A DNA stretch of 64,000 bases, from assembly GCF_020410765.1 (NCBI RefSeq), contig NZ_CP084541.1, positions 6,440,001-6,504,000 of the forward strand. Direction: 5' to 3'. Below the pieces are notes generated by a model. It made no database searches and was not told where the DNA came from. It was given only the letters and a program-made list of their open reading frames with translations. Position 1 is the stretch's first letter; each line of letters opens with the position of its first letter. This document shows, piece after piece, positions 27,099 to 34,924 of the stretch. Both the position numbers and the translations under genes were made by a program. Origin of the DNA: Streptomyces marincola (GTDB lineage: Bacteria > Actinomycetota > Actinomycetes > Streptomycetales > Streptomycetaceae).

Positions 27099-28127
27099 GT
27101 GACCACCGATTTCAAAGCCGTTCAGGCGGCTGTCGAACTGATATCCGGCGGCTGGCGCGCGCAGGCCGTTCACACCGCCGCGAAACTCCGGTTACCCGAC
27201 CACATAGCGGCGGGCGTGACCACGGACGCCGGACTCGCGGCGGCGACCGGCGCGCGGGAGGACGGCATCCGCCGCCTCATGCGGCTCCTCGTCGCGGTGG
27301 GCCTGTTCGAGGGCGGCCCCAGCGCCGGCTACCGCAACACCCCGGTGAGCGCGACGCTGCTCGACGCCCCCGGCAGCCTGCGCGACATGTGCCTGCTGTA
27401 CGGCGAGGAGTTCTACACGGCCTGGGGCCACGCGGCCGAGAGCATCAGCACCGTGACGTCCGGCTTCGAACTCGCCTACGGCCGCCCCCTCTACGCGCAC
27501 CTCGACGAGCACCCCGGCCTCGCGGACCGCTTCCAGCGCGCGATGGTGGCAGGCAACCTCTTCTTCGACAGTGTCCCCGAGGTCTTCGACTTCACCGGAG
27601 GCAAGACGATCGTCGACTGCGGCGGGGGCAACGGCCACCTGCTCTCGGTGATCCTCGACGCCGTGCCCGACGCCCGCGGCACCCTCCTCGACCGGGAGCA
27701 CGTCATCCCCCTCGCCCGCGCGAACCTCTCCCGCACCATCGGGCTCGACCGCGTGGAACTCGTCGGCGGCGACATGTTCGAAGCGGTTCCCGAGGGCGGT
27801 GACGTCTACGTCTTCTGCCGGGTGCTGGCCGGCTGGCACGACGACGACGCGGTCGCGGCGTTCGCCCACTGCCGGCGGGCGATCACCGACCCCTCCGCCC
27901 GGCTGCTGGTCCTCGACCGGATGGTGGTGGACGAGGAGTCGAGCGTGCTGCCCGCCCTGTGGGACCTCCACCTGCTGATGACGACCGGCGGACGGCACCG
28001 CGGCGTCGAGGAGTTCACCTCGCTGCTCGACCGCGCCGGCTGGCAGGTCGAGCGCGCCGCCGCGCTGCCCATGGAGACCACAGCCCTGGTCGCCGCGCCG
28101 CGCTCCGGCCGGGTCGCGGCCCGATGA
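27099..28127 (+). CDS. SAM-dependent O-methyltransferase (COMT-like)
   Basis: The product is 342 aa. GTG 27099 was chosen because GGGGAG lies 6 bases upstream; ATG 27075 is in frame but has no such site. An N-terminal winged-helix dimerisation part (AVHTAAKLRLPDHIAAG) precedes the SAM-binding fold: VDCGGGNG near residues 175-182, LLDREHVI, GGDMFE and FCRVLAGWHDD. The usual catalytic-base region is present but not exactly typed. It heads the rightward phenazine operon and its stop overlaps the phzD start (ATGA). It probably methylates a phenazine hydroxyl or carboxyl, or a pathway intermediate (inference from position). Confidence 0.85.
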   Translation: MTTDFKAVQAAVELISGGWRAQAVHTAAKLRLPDHIAAGVTTDAGLAAATGAREDGIRRLMRLLVAVGLFEGGPSAGYRNTPVSATLLDAPGSLRDMCLLYGEEFYTAWGHAAESISTVTSGFELAYGRPLYAHLDEHPGLADRFQRAMVAGNLFFDSVPEVFDFTGGKTIVDCGGGNGHLLSVILDAVPDARGTLLDREHVIPLARANLSRTIGLDRVELVGGDMFEAVPEGGDVYVFCRVLAGWHDDDAVAAFAHCRRAITDPSARLLVLDRMVVDEESSVLPALWDLHLLMTTGGRHRGVEEFTSLLDRAGWQVERAAALPMETTALVAAPRSGRVAAR

Positions 28128-28747
28128 CCGGCATCCCCGCCATCGCCCCCTACCCGCTGCCCACCGAGCCGGGCCCGCCCGGCAACCGCGCGCACTGGCG
28201 CGTGCGGCCGGAACGCGCGGTGCTGCTCGTGCACGACATGCAGCGCTACTTCCTGCGGCCCTTCCCTGAACCGCTGCGGTCCGAGCTGGTGCGCAACGCC
28301 GGCACGCTCCGCGCGCGCTGCGCCGCCCTGGGCGTGCCCGTGGCCTACACGGCCCAGCCCGGCCGGATGACCGACGAGGAACGCGGCCTGCTCAAAGACT
28401 TCTGGGGCCCGGGCATGCGCACCGAGCCCGCCGACCGCGACGTGGTCGCGGAACTCGCCCCCGCGCCGGGCGACTGGACGTTCACCAAGTGGCGCTACAG
28501 CGCCTTCCACCGCACCGACCTGCTCGCGCGCCTGCGCGCCGCGGGCCGCGACCAGCTCGTGCTGTGCGGGGTCTACGCCCACGTCGGGGTGCTGGCGACC
28601 GCGCTCGACGCCTACGCGCACGACATCGAGCCGTTCCTCGTCGCCGACGCGCTCGGCGACTTCTCCGAGGCCCACCACCGGATGGCCCTCGACTACGCGG
28701 CCCAGCGCTGCGGCATGGTCCTCGCGACCGGGGCGGTGCTGCCATGA
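28124..28747 (+). CDS. phzD: PhzD-like isochorismatase
   Basis: The product is 207 aa. PhzD hydrolyses 2-amino-2-deoxyisochorismate (ADIC) to trans-2,3-dihydro-3-hydroxyanthranilate (DHHA). The residues described for Pseudomonas PhzD are all present at the same numbers here: Asp38 (LLVHDMQ), Gln78, Arg87, Lys122 (TKWRYSAF) and Tyr151. The fold is a cysteine-hydrolase type in which Cys is replaced (CGVYAHVGV), as in isochorismatases that use Asp. Start and stop both overlap neighbouring genes by ATGA, so translation is coupled from the methyltransferase through phzE. Confidence 0.96.
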   Translation: MTGIPAIAPYPLPTEPGPPGNRAHWRVRPERAVLLVHDMQRYFLRPFPEPLRSELVRNAGTLRARCAALGVPVAYTAQPGRMTDEERGLLKDFWGPGMRTEPADRDVVAELAPAPGDWTFTKWRYSAFHRTDLLARLRAAGRDQLVLCGVYAHVGVLATALDAYAHDIEPFLVADALGDFSEAHHRMALDYAAQRCGMVLATGAVLP

Positions 28748-30660
28748 CCGCCCACACCCCCGCTCCGCGCCCGGAGGCGCCGCGGGCCGCCGGCACCCCC
28801 GACCTGCTCGACCGCCTCCTGACCGCCGCGGCGCCCCACGCGCCGTTCGCGCTGCTGCACCGCCCGGAGAGCGGCACCGCCGGCGTCGTCGACGTGCTGA
28901 CCGGCGACATCACCCACCCGCGGACGCTGGCGGACCTCCCCCTCGACGACGACCGCGCGGAGGGGCACGGAACGCTGCTCCTTGTGCCCTACCGGCAGCT
29001 CGCCGAACGCGGATACCCCGCACCCGACGACGGCGCCCCGCTGGTCGCGATGGCCATCACGGACCGGGAGGAGGTGCCGCTGCCCGACGTGCTCGCCCGC
29101 GTCCCCCACGTGCCGGCCGAGGTGGCGTCGCACGGCTTCGACGAGGACGACGACGCCTACGCGGACACCGTCCGCCGCGTCGTCACGGACGAGATCGGCA
29201 CCGGCGAGGGCGCCAACTTCGTCATCAAACGCTCCTTCCGCGCCGACATCCGGGCCTTCTCGCCGCGGCACGCGCTCTCCTTCTTCCGCAGCCTGCTCCG
29301 CCGCGAACAGGGCGCCTACTGGACGTTCGTCATCCACACCGGGCAGCGGACGCTCGTCGGCGCCACCCCCGAGCGCCACGTCTCCCTGCGCGGCGGCACC
29401 GCCACGATGAACCCCGTCAGCGGCACCTACCGCTACCCCGCCACCGGGCCCACGCTCCCCGGGCTCACCGCGTTCCTCGCGGACGAGAAGGAGACCGACG
29501 AGCTGTACATGGTCGTCGACGAGGAACTCAAGATGATGGCGCGCCTGTGCGACGGCGGGGCCCGCATCAAGGGCCCCTACCTGAAGGAGATGGCACGGCT
29601 GGCCCACACCGAATACCTCATCGAGGGCCGCACCCGGCGCGACGTGCGCGAGATCCTGCGCGAGACGATGTTCGCGCCCACCGTCACCGGAAGCCCGCTG
29701 GAGAGCGCGGCCCGCGTCATCAGCCGCCACGAGCCGGAGGGGCGCGGGTACTACAGCGGCGTGGCCGCGCTCATCGGCCGCGACCGCGCGGGGGACCGCA
29801 CCCTCGACTCCGCGATCCTCATCCGCACCGCCGACATCGATCCGCGCGGGCACACGCGCATCGACGTCGGCGCCACCCTGGTGCGCCACTCGGTACCCGC
29901 GGCCGAGGCCGCCGAGACCCGCGCCAAATCGGCGGCCCTGCTCGACGCGCTGAAGTCGGGGGACAGCGGCCGGCTGGGCAGGCACCCCGACGTCCGCGCG
30001 GCCCTGCGGCGGCGCAACGACGGCATCGCGGACTTCTGGCTGAGCGGCGGCGGCGCACGAGGCGTCGCGGCGCCGCGCCTGGCCGGCGTGAGCGCGCTGG
30101 TCGTCGACGCCGAGGACACCTTCACCGCGATGATCCGGCACCAGCTGTCCGCCATCGGCCTCGACGTGACCGTCCGCCGCTTCGACGAGCCCTACACGTT
30201 CGACGGACACGACCTCGTGGTGATGGGACCGGGACCCGGCGACCCGCGCCGGGACGCCGACCCCAAGATCCGCCACCTGGCCGCCGCGATCGACGCCCTC
30301 CTCGCCGAACGCCGCGCCTTCCTCGCGGTGTGCCTGAGCCACCAGGTCCTCAGCAGGCGCCTCGGCCTCCACCTCACGCGCCTGGCCGCTCCCCACCAGG
30401 GCACGCGCCGCAGGATCGACCTCTTCGGCTCCGCCGAGCGCGTCGGCTACTACAACACGTTCGCCGCGCGCAGCGCCGAGGACAAGTGGGAGGTGGCGGG
30501 CACCGGTGTCGTGGACGTCAGCAGGGACGCGCGGACCGGCGAGGTGCACGCCCTGCGCGGACCGCACTTCGCGTCCGTCCAGTTCCACGCCGAATCCGTG
30601 CTGACCGTCGACGGCCCCCGCATCCTGGCCCGGCTCATCCAGGGGGTGCTCGACCGATGA
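28744..30660 (+). CDS. phzE: PhzE-like ADIC synthase (chorismate-binding and glutamine amidotransferase fusion)
   Basis: The product is 638 aa, the length usual for PhzE. The N-terminal ~420 residues are the anthranilate synthase-type chorismate-binding domain (GATPERHVSL..., NPVSGTYRY..., DELYMVVDEELKMMARLC, FAPTVTGSPLESA). The C-terminal ~200 residues are a class I glutamine amidotransferase with nucleophile in AVCLSHQVLS and the His-Glu pair in VQFHAES. It converts chorismate and glutamine to ADIC, the entry step of the phenazine route. It overlaps phzD before it and the small protein after it by 4 bases each. Confidence 0.96.
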   Translation: MTAHTPAPRPEAPRAAGTPDLLDRLLTAAAPHAPFALLHRPESGTAGVVDVLTGDITHPRTLADLPLDDDRAEGHGTLLLVPYRQLAERGYPAPDDGAPLVAMAITDREEVPLPDVLARVPHVPAEVASHGFDEDDDAYADTVRRVVTDEIGTGEGANFVIKRSFRADIRAFSPRHALSFFRSLLRREQGAYWTFVIHTGQRTLVGATPERHVSLRGGTATMNPVSGTYRYPATGPTLPGLTAFLADEKETDELYMVVDEELKMMARLCDGGARIKGPYLKEMARLAHTEYLIEGRTRRDVREILRETMFAPTVTGSPLESAARVISRHEPEGRGYYSGVAALIGRDRAGDRTLDSAILIRTADIDPRGHTRIDVGATLVRHSVPAAEAAETRAKSAALLDALKSGDSGRLGRHPDVRAALRRRNDGIADFWLSGGGARGVAAPRLAGVSALVVDAEDTFTAMIRHQLSAIGLDVTVRRFDEPYTFDGHDLVVMGPGPGDPRRDADPKIRHLAAAIDALLAERRAFLAVCLSHQVLSRRLGLHLTRLAAPHQGTRRRIDLFGSAERVGYYNTFAARSAEDKWEVAGTGVVDVSRDARTGEVHALRGPHFASVQFHAESVLTVDGPRILARLIQGVLDR

Positions 30661-30986
30661 GGGCGGAGCTCGTCTGGTGGGAGCTGGACGGCACCGGCCG
30701 GACCATCGACTCCCTGAACGAGCACCTGCGCACGGGCGCGGTCGAGCCCTGGGCGCAGGTGCCCGGCCTGCGCCTGAAGCTGTGGATCGCCGACCGCGCG
30801 GGCAACCGGTGGGGCGCGGTGATGATCTGGGAGAACGAGCGCCCCGCACACCTGCCACCCAACCTCGCGGCCGGACTGATCGGCCGCCCGCCGACCCACC
30901 GCCTCGCCTTCGACGTCGAAGCCGCGGTCGAGGGCCACTGGTCACCTGCCGGTCCCGGCGAGCCGGGCCCGGCCCCACCGAGGTAG
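30657..30986 (+). CDS. Small uncharacterised protein in phenazine operon
   Basis: The product is 109 aa from ATG 30657, which overlaps the phzE stop. It has no signal peptide or membrane segment. The pattern of WWELDGTG..., VPGLRLKLWIADRAGNRWGAVMIWENE recalls dimeric alpha/beta-barrel proteins of the YdhR/antibiotic-monooxygenase type, in which PGL...W and a following beta-strand form the ligand pocket. That assignment is tentative. Tight coupling between phzE and phzF suggests a role in the phenazine pathway, perhaps a small oxygenase or a scaffold for unstable intermediates. The Pro/Gly-rich C-terminal ~15 residues look disordered. Confidence 0.6.
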   Translation: MRAELVWWELDGTGRTIDSLNEHLRTGAVEPWAQVPGLRLKLWIADRAGNRWGAVMIWENERPAHLPPNLAAGLIGRPPTHRLAFDVEAAVEGHWSPAGPGEPGPAPPR

Positions 30987-30994
30987 GAGACCCC

Positions 30995-31825
30995 ATGCAC
31001 AGGTACACGGTGGTGGACGCCTTCAGCCGCCATCCGCTGGCGGGAAACCCCGTGGCCGTCTTCTTCGACGCGGACGACCTCACGCCCGAGGTGATGCAGC
31101 GCATCGCCCGGGAGACCAACCTCTCGGAGACCACCTTCGTCCTCCCGTCCCGGCGCGGCGACGCCCACATCCGCATCTTCACCCCCGTCAACGAACTGCC
31201 GTTCGCCGGCCACCCGATCCTCGGCACCGCGCTCGCCCTCGGCCGGCGGCTCAAGAAGGACAGCCTGCGGCTGGAGACCGCGCTCGGCGTCATCCCCATC
31301 GAACTGTTCGACGACGACGGCGCCGCGGCGGCGCGGATGCGGCAGCCCATCCCGACGTGGGAGCCCTACGAGCACGCGGCACAGCTGCTGGCGGCACTCG
31401 GCGTTCCCGCGTCGACGCTGCCGGTGGAGATCTACCGCAACGGCCCGCGCCACGTGTTCGTCGGCCTGCCGGACGTGGCCGCGCTCTCGGCGCTGCGCCC
31501 CGACCACCGGGCGCTCGGCGCGTTCCCCGACATGGCCGCCAACTGCTTCGCGGGGAGCGGCAGCCGCTGGCGCACCCGGATGTTCTCCCCGGCCTACGGC
31601 GTGGTCGAGGACGCGGCCACCGGCTCCGCGGCCGGGCCCCTCGCCGTGCACCTGGCCAGGCACGGCCTCGCCTCGTACGGCCAGGAGCTGGAGATCACGC
31701 AGGGCGTCGAGATGGGCCGCCCCTCCCTCATGCGGGTCGTCGCGCAGGGCCGGGGCGAGCACGTCCACCGGGTGACCGTCGGCGGGCACGGGACCATCGC
31801 CGCCGATGGCACCCTGTACGTCTGA
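30995..31825 (+). CDS. phzF: PhzF-like DHHA isomerase
   Basis: The product is 276 aa (family ~278), starting at ATG 30995 with AGGTAGGAGA just upstream. PhzF isomerises DHHA to the aminoketone that dimerises to form the phenazine core. Glu45 (TNLSETTFV), the catalytic acid/base, is present at the family number. His73 (PFAGHPILG) and Asp206 (VEDAATGSAAG) match the other active-site residues within one or two positions. It is the last gene of the rightward phenazine operon, 8 bases after the small gene. Confidence 0.96.
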   Translation: MHRYTVVDAFSRHPLAGNPVAVFFDADDLTPEVMQRIARETNLSETTFVLPSRRGDAHIRIFTPVNELPFAGHPILGTALALGRRLKKDSLRLETALGVIPIELFDDDGAAAARMRQPIPTWEPYEHAAQLLAALGVPASTLPVEIYRNGPRHVFVGLPDVAALSALRPDHRALGAFPDMAANCFAGSGSRWRTRMFSPAYGVVEDAATGSAAGPLAVHLARHGLASYGQELEITQGVEMGRPSLMRVVAQGRGEHVHRVTVGGHGTIAADGTLYV

Positions 31826-31875
31826 CCGCCGGGGCCGGGCCGCGCGGCCGGCCACGTCCGGCGCGTTCCCCGGAT

Positions 31876-31893
31876 CAGGGCCGATCGGCCCTG
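31876..31893. promoter_or_regulatory. Perfect 18-bp palindrome, DevR/OsdR-like operator (site 1)
   Basis: CAGGGCCGATCGGCCCTG is its own reverse complement and lies about 80 bases before the DevR-like regulator start. Near-identical 14-mers precede the flavohaemoprotein, narG and the narK/PPOX pair in this window. That distribution is what I rely on to call it an operator, probably bound by the regulator encoded next to it. Confidence 0.7.
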
Positions 31894-31974
31894 GCCGTCG
31901 GGCCCTGCCCCGGGAAACCATGCTGCTCCGGGAAACCACGCCCCGGACCCAGCACACACCGCGAGGAGCGACCG

Positions 31975-32661
31975 ATGGCGGACGAGCAGGCCGGCCCCGA
32001 CACACCGACCAGGGTCTTCCTCCTCGACGACCACGAGGTGGTGCGGCGCGGGGTCCACGACCTGCTGAACGACGAGCCGGACATCGAGGTGGTCGGTGAG
32101 GCCGGCAGCGTCGCGCAGGCCCTGGCGCGCGTCCCGGCCCTGCGCCCCGACGTCGCGGTGCTCGACGTCCGCCTGCCGGACGGCGACGGCGTGACCGTGT
32201 GCCGCGAACTGCGCTCCCGCCTGCCGGAACTCGCCTGCCTCATGCTCACCTCGTTCGACGACGAGGAGGCGCTGCTCGACTCGATCATGGCGGGCGCGGC
32301 CGGCTACGTGCTGAAGCAGATCCAGGGCTCCGACCTCGTCTCGGCCGTGCGCACCGTGGCCCGCGGCCAGTCGCTCCTCGACCCGAGCGCCACCACCAAG
32401 CTGATGGCCAGGCTGCGCGGCGGCAGCCGCCAGGAGGAGGAACGGGACGCGCTGCCCGGGCTCACCGACCGGGAGCGCGAGATCCTGGTCCTCATCGGCG
32501 AGGGCCTGACCAACCGCCAGATCGGCCAGCGCCTCTACCTGGCCGAGAAGACGGTGAAGAACCACATCTCCCGCCTGCTCGCCAAGCTCGGCGTGGAACG
32601 GCGCATCCAGGCCGCCGTCATCGCCACCGAGGTCCGCGACCGGCTGCGCGGTGGCCACTGA
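31975..32661 (+). CDS. DevR/OsdR-like NarL-family response regulator
   Basis: The product is 228 aa, starting at ATG 31975 behind GAGGAG. The receiver domain has the acidic pair LLDDHE and phospho-acceptor Asp64 (VAVLDVRLPDGDG). The C-terminal LuxR/NarL helix-turn-helix (LTDREREILVLIGEGLTNRQIG..., KTVKNHISRLLAKLGV) follows a linker with the VLKQIQGSDL motif. Length and linker match DosR/DevR of mycobacteria and OsdR of Streptomyces coelicolor, regulators of hypoxic or dormancy responses. The partner kinase begins 331 bases downstream on the same strand. A perfect palindrome upstream suggests autoregulation. Confidence 0.9.
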   Translation: MADEQAGPDTPTRVFLLDDHEVVRRGVHDLLNDEPDIEVVGEAGSVAQALARVPALRPDVAVLDVRLPDGDGVTVCRELRSRLPELACLMLTSFDDEEALLDSIMAGAAGYVLKQIQGSDLVSAVRTVARGQSLLDPSATTKLMARLRGGSRQEEERDALPGLTDREREILVLIGEGLTNRQIGQRLYLAEKTVKNHISRLLAKLGVERRIQAAVIATEVRDRLRGGH

Positions 32662-32992
32662 CGCCCCCGCGGGCGCGTGCTCAGCGCGCCGGGCCGCCGC
32701 GCCACGGCGGCGGCGTCGCCCTGCGGGCGCACGCGCACCGCGGCGGCTGCGCCGCGGGCGCCGGTGAACTCGACCGTCATGGGTTCCCTCCTCGGACCGA
32801 TGAGCCGGACCTCCAGGCTCCCCCGGCCCGCGGCCCCGCCCCAGGGCCCTCCGGCCCCGGCCGCCGGGCCCCAGGGCCCCGGGGAGCCGCGCACCGGGCA
32901 CGTGCCCAGGACGGCGGGAGGGACCGTTACCGTGGCGAAGCGGCGGGGCACGCCCCGCCGCCGGTGAGCCGGATCACGTGAGAGGAGCAGCC
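32662..32992. other. 331-base gap between response regulator and kinase genes
   Basis: The gap is extremely GC-rich. On the minus strand a possible short frame starts at 32780 (ATG behind GAGGAGGGAACCC), but after about 40 codons it runs into the regulator on the opposite strand and has no recognisable motif. No clear promoter box or terminator was seen. It could carry a separate promoter for the kinase. Confidence 0.4.
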
Positions 32993-34717
32993 GTGGGACA
33001 TCCCGTGGAGCCGGGGGAGGCCCGGGTGCGGCTGCCGCAGTTGCGCCTGGACGAACTGCTTGAGGAGTTGCAGGCCCGCGTCGACGCGGCCCGCGGCACC
33101 AGGGACCGGGTGCACAGCCTGCTGGAGGCGGTGCTCAGCGTCGGCAGGGAACTCGATCTCGAACAGGCGCTGCGCCGGATCGTCGAATCCGCCGCCGCGC
33201 TGGTCGACGCCGAGTACGCGGCGCTCGGCGTGATAGGCCCCGACGGCAGGCTGCTGACCGACTTCTTCACGGTCGGCATGAGCGACGAGCAGATCGCCCG
33301 CATCGGCCCTTTCCCCGAGGGCCACGGCATTCTCGGGGAGCTGATCCGGCACCCCGAGCCGCTGCGCCTCGCCAGGCTGTCGGAACACCCTTCCTCCTAC
33401 GGCGTCCCCGCCCACCACCCCCCGATGCACACCTTCCTCGGGGTGCCGATCCGGGTGCGCGACCAGGTGTTCGGCAACCTGTACATGACCGAGAAGCGCG
33501 GCGGCGCCGAGTTCGACGAGGAGGACGAGTCCATCCTGTCCACGCTCGCGGTGGCGGCGGGGGTGGCGATCGACAACGCCCGGCTGTACGAGGAGTCCCG
33601 GCTGCGCGAGCGCTGGCTGCGGTCCAGCGCGGAGATCACGCACGCCCTGATGTCCGGCAGCGAGGGCGGCGAGGTGCTCGCGATGATCGCCGAGCGGGCG
33701 CTGGAGACCACGGGCGCCGCGCTCGCCGTGGTCGCGGTCCCGGTGGCGGGCACCGACGCGCTCACCGTCGAACTGGCCATCGGGCAGGAGGCGGAGAAGC
33801 ACCGCGGCCTCGTGCTGCCGCTCGACGCCAGCCTGACCGGCCGCGCCTTCTCCACTGCCGTGCCCGTCACCAGCCCGGACATCGCGAGCGACCCGCGGGT
33901 CTCGGCCGGCTCCCCGCGGTTCACCGGGCTCGGCCCCGCCGTGGCCGTGCCCATCGGCACCGGCACGGGCGTACGCGGTGTGGTCCTGCTGGTCAGGACG
34001 GCGGGCCGGAGCCCGTTCAGCGACGAGGAGACCGGCCCGCTGCGGGGGTTCGCCGCGCAGGCGGCCGTCGCCATGGAGCTGGCGGAACGGCGCCGTGACG
34101 CCCAGCAGATCGCCCTGTTCGAGGACCGCGACCGCATCGCCCGCGACCTGCACGACCTCGCGATCCAGCGGCTGTTCGCGACCGGCATGACGTTGCAGAG
34201 CGCGGGCCGGTTCATCGACCACACCGAGGCCAAGGAACGGGTGTTGCGGGCCGTGGACGACCTCGACGAGACCATCAGGATCATCAGGTCGACCATTTTC
34301 GGCCTGCGGCTGCACGACGACGACCGGTCCACGGGCCCGCGCGCGCGGATCGTCCACGTCGTCGGCGAGGCGGCGCCGGTCCTCGGCTTCGCGCCCGGCC
34401 TGCGCATGGAGGGGCTGCTCGACACCCACGTGCCCAGGGAGACGGCCGACCACATCGTGGCCGTCCTGTCCGAGTCCCTGGCCAACGTCGCCAGGCACGC
34501 CCGCGCCGACCGCGTCGATGTCACGCTGGAGACGGACGGCAGCACGGTGCGCCTCACCGTGGCCGACAACGGCGTGGGCATCCCGCCCGGGGGCCGGCGC
34601 AGCGGCCTCGCGAACATGGCCGAGCGCGCCACGCGGCTCGGCGGCGACCTGAGCTGGACGACCCCGGAGGACGGCGGCACCCGGCTCGTGTGGCGGGTCC
34701 CGGTCGGCACCCCCTAG
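32993..34717 (+). CDS. DevS/OsdK-like GAF-domain sensor histidine kinase
   Basis: The product is 574 aa from GTG 32993 with AGAGGAG just upstream. The N-terminal coiled coil is followed by two GAF domains (about residues 60-205 and 220-365), then HisKA_3 with the phospho-acceptor His in RIARDLHDLAIQRLF (about residue 385), and a HATPase domain (SLANVARHARAD, DNGVGIPPGGRRSGL). This is the architecture of DevS/DosS, which senses O2, NO or CO through haem in the first GAF domain. The segment HHPPMHTFLGVPIRV is where the family's proximal His lies, so haem binding is likely but not proven. It pairs with the preceding regulator and sits beside nitrate and NO genes. Confidence 0.9.
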   Translation: MGHPVEPGEARVRLPQLRLDELLEELQARVDAARGTRDRVHSLLEAVLSVGRELDLEQALRRIVESAAALVDAEYAALGVIGPDGRLLTDFFTVGMSDEQIARIGPFPEGHGILGELIRHPEPLRLARLSEHPSSYGVPAHHPPMHTFLGVPIRVRDQVFGNLYMTEKRGGAEFDEEDESILSTLAVAAGVAIDNARLYEESRLRERWLRSSAEITHALMSGSEGGEVLAMIAERALETTGAALAVVAVPVAGTDALTVELAIGQEAEKHRGLVLPLDASLTGRAFSTAVPVTSPDIASDPRVSAGSPRFTGLGPAVAVPIGTGTGVRGVVLLVRTAGRSPFSDEETGPLRGFAAQAAVAMELAERRRDAQQIALFEDRDRIARDLHDLAIQRLFATGMTLQSAGRFIDHTEAKERVLRAVDDLDETIRIIRSTIFGLRLHDDDRSTGPRARIVHVVGEAAPVLGFAPGLRMEGLLDTHVPRETADHIVAVLSESLANVARHARADRVDVTLETDGSTVRLTVADNGVGIPPGGRRSGLANMAERATRLGGDLSWTTPEDGGTRLVWRVPVGTP

Positions 34718-34783
34718 CCGGGCCGGGGGGCCGGGCGGGCAGGCCGGTTGGGCCGGGCGGCCCCGCCCGCGGCGGCGCCGCCG

Positions 34784-34797
34784 GGACCGGTCGGCCC
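34784..34797. promoter_or_regulatory. DevR/OsdR-like operator (site 2) before flavohaemoprotein
   Basis: GGACCGGTCGGCCC matches 12 of 14 positions of the palindrome at 31876 and lies about 130 bases before the flavohaemoprotein start. It is the weakest of the four sites, and local GC content is very high, so chance similarity is possible. Confidence 0.45.
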
Positions 34798-34924
34798 GAC
34801 TCGGCCGGCCGTTGGGCCCCGATGCGGCCCGAGCGCCCCCCGCGGGGCCCGGTGGCTGTTAGACACGAAATGTCCACCGCGCCGCGTGAGCGGCGGGCCA
34901 CCGTCCTTGCCCCCGAGGAGACCC

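Noticed and set aside
28693..31350. Minus-strand frame of 885 codons across phzD-phzE-phzF
   Set aside because: The plus strand carries recognisable PhzD/E/F catalytic residues with tight overlaps; the antisense frame is low-complexity Arg/Gly/Ala.
32535..32951. Minus-strand 138-codon frame between regulator and kinase
   Set aside because: Half of it lies antisense to the response regulator and the rest is repeat-like Gly/Pro/Ala with no motif; one internal ATG has a ribosome-like site but no further support.
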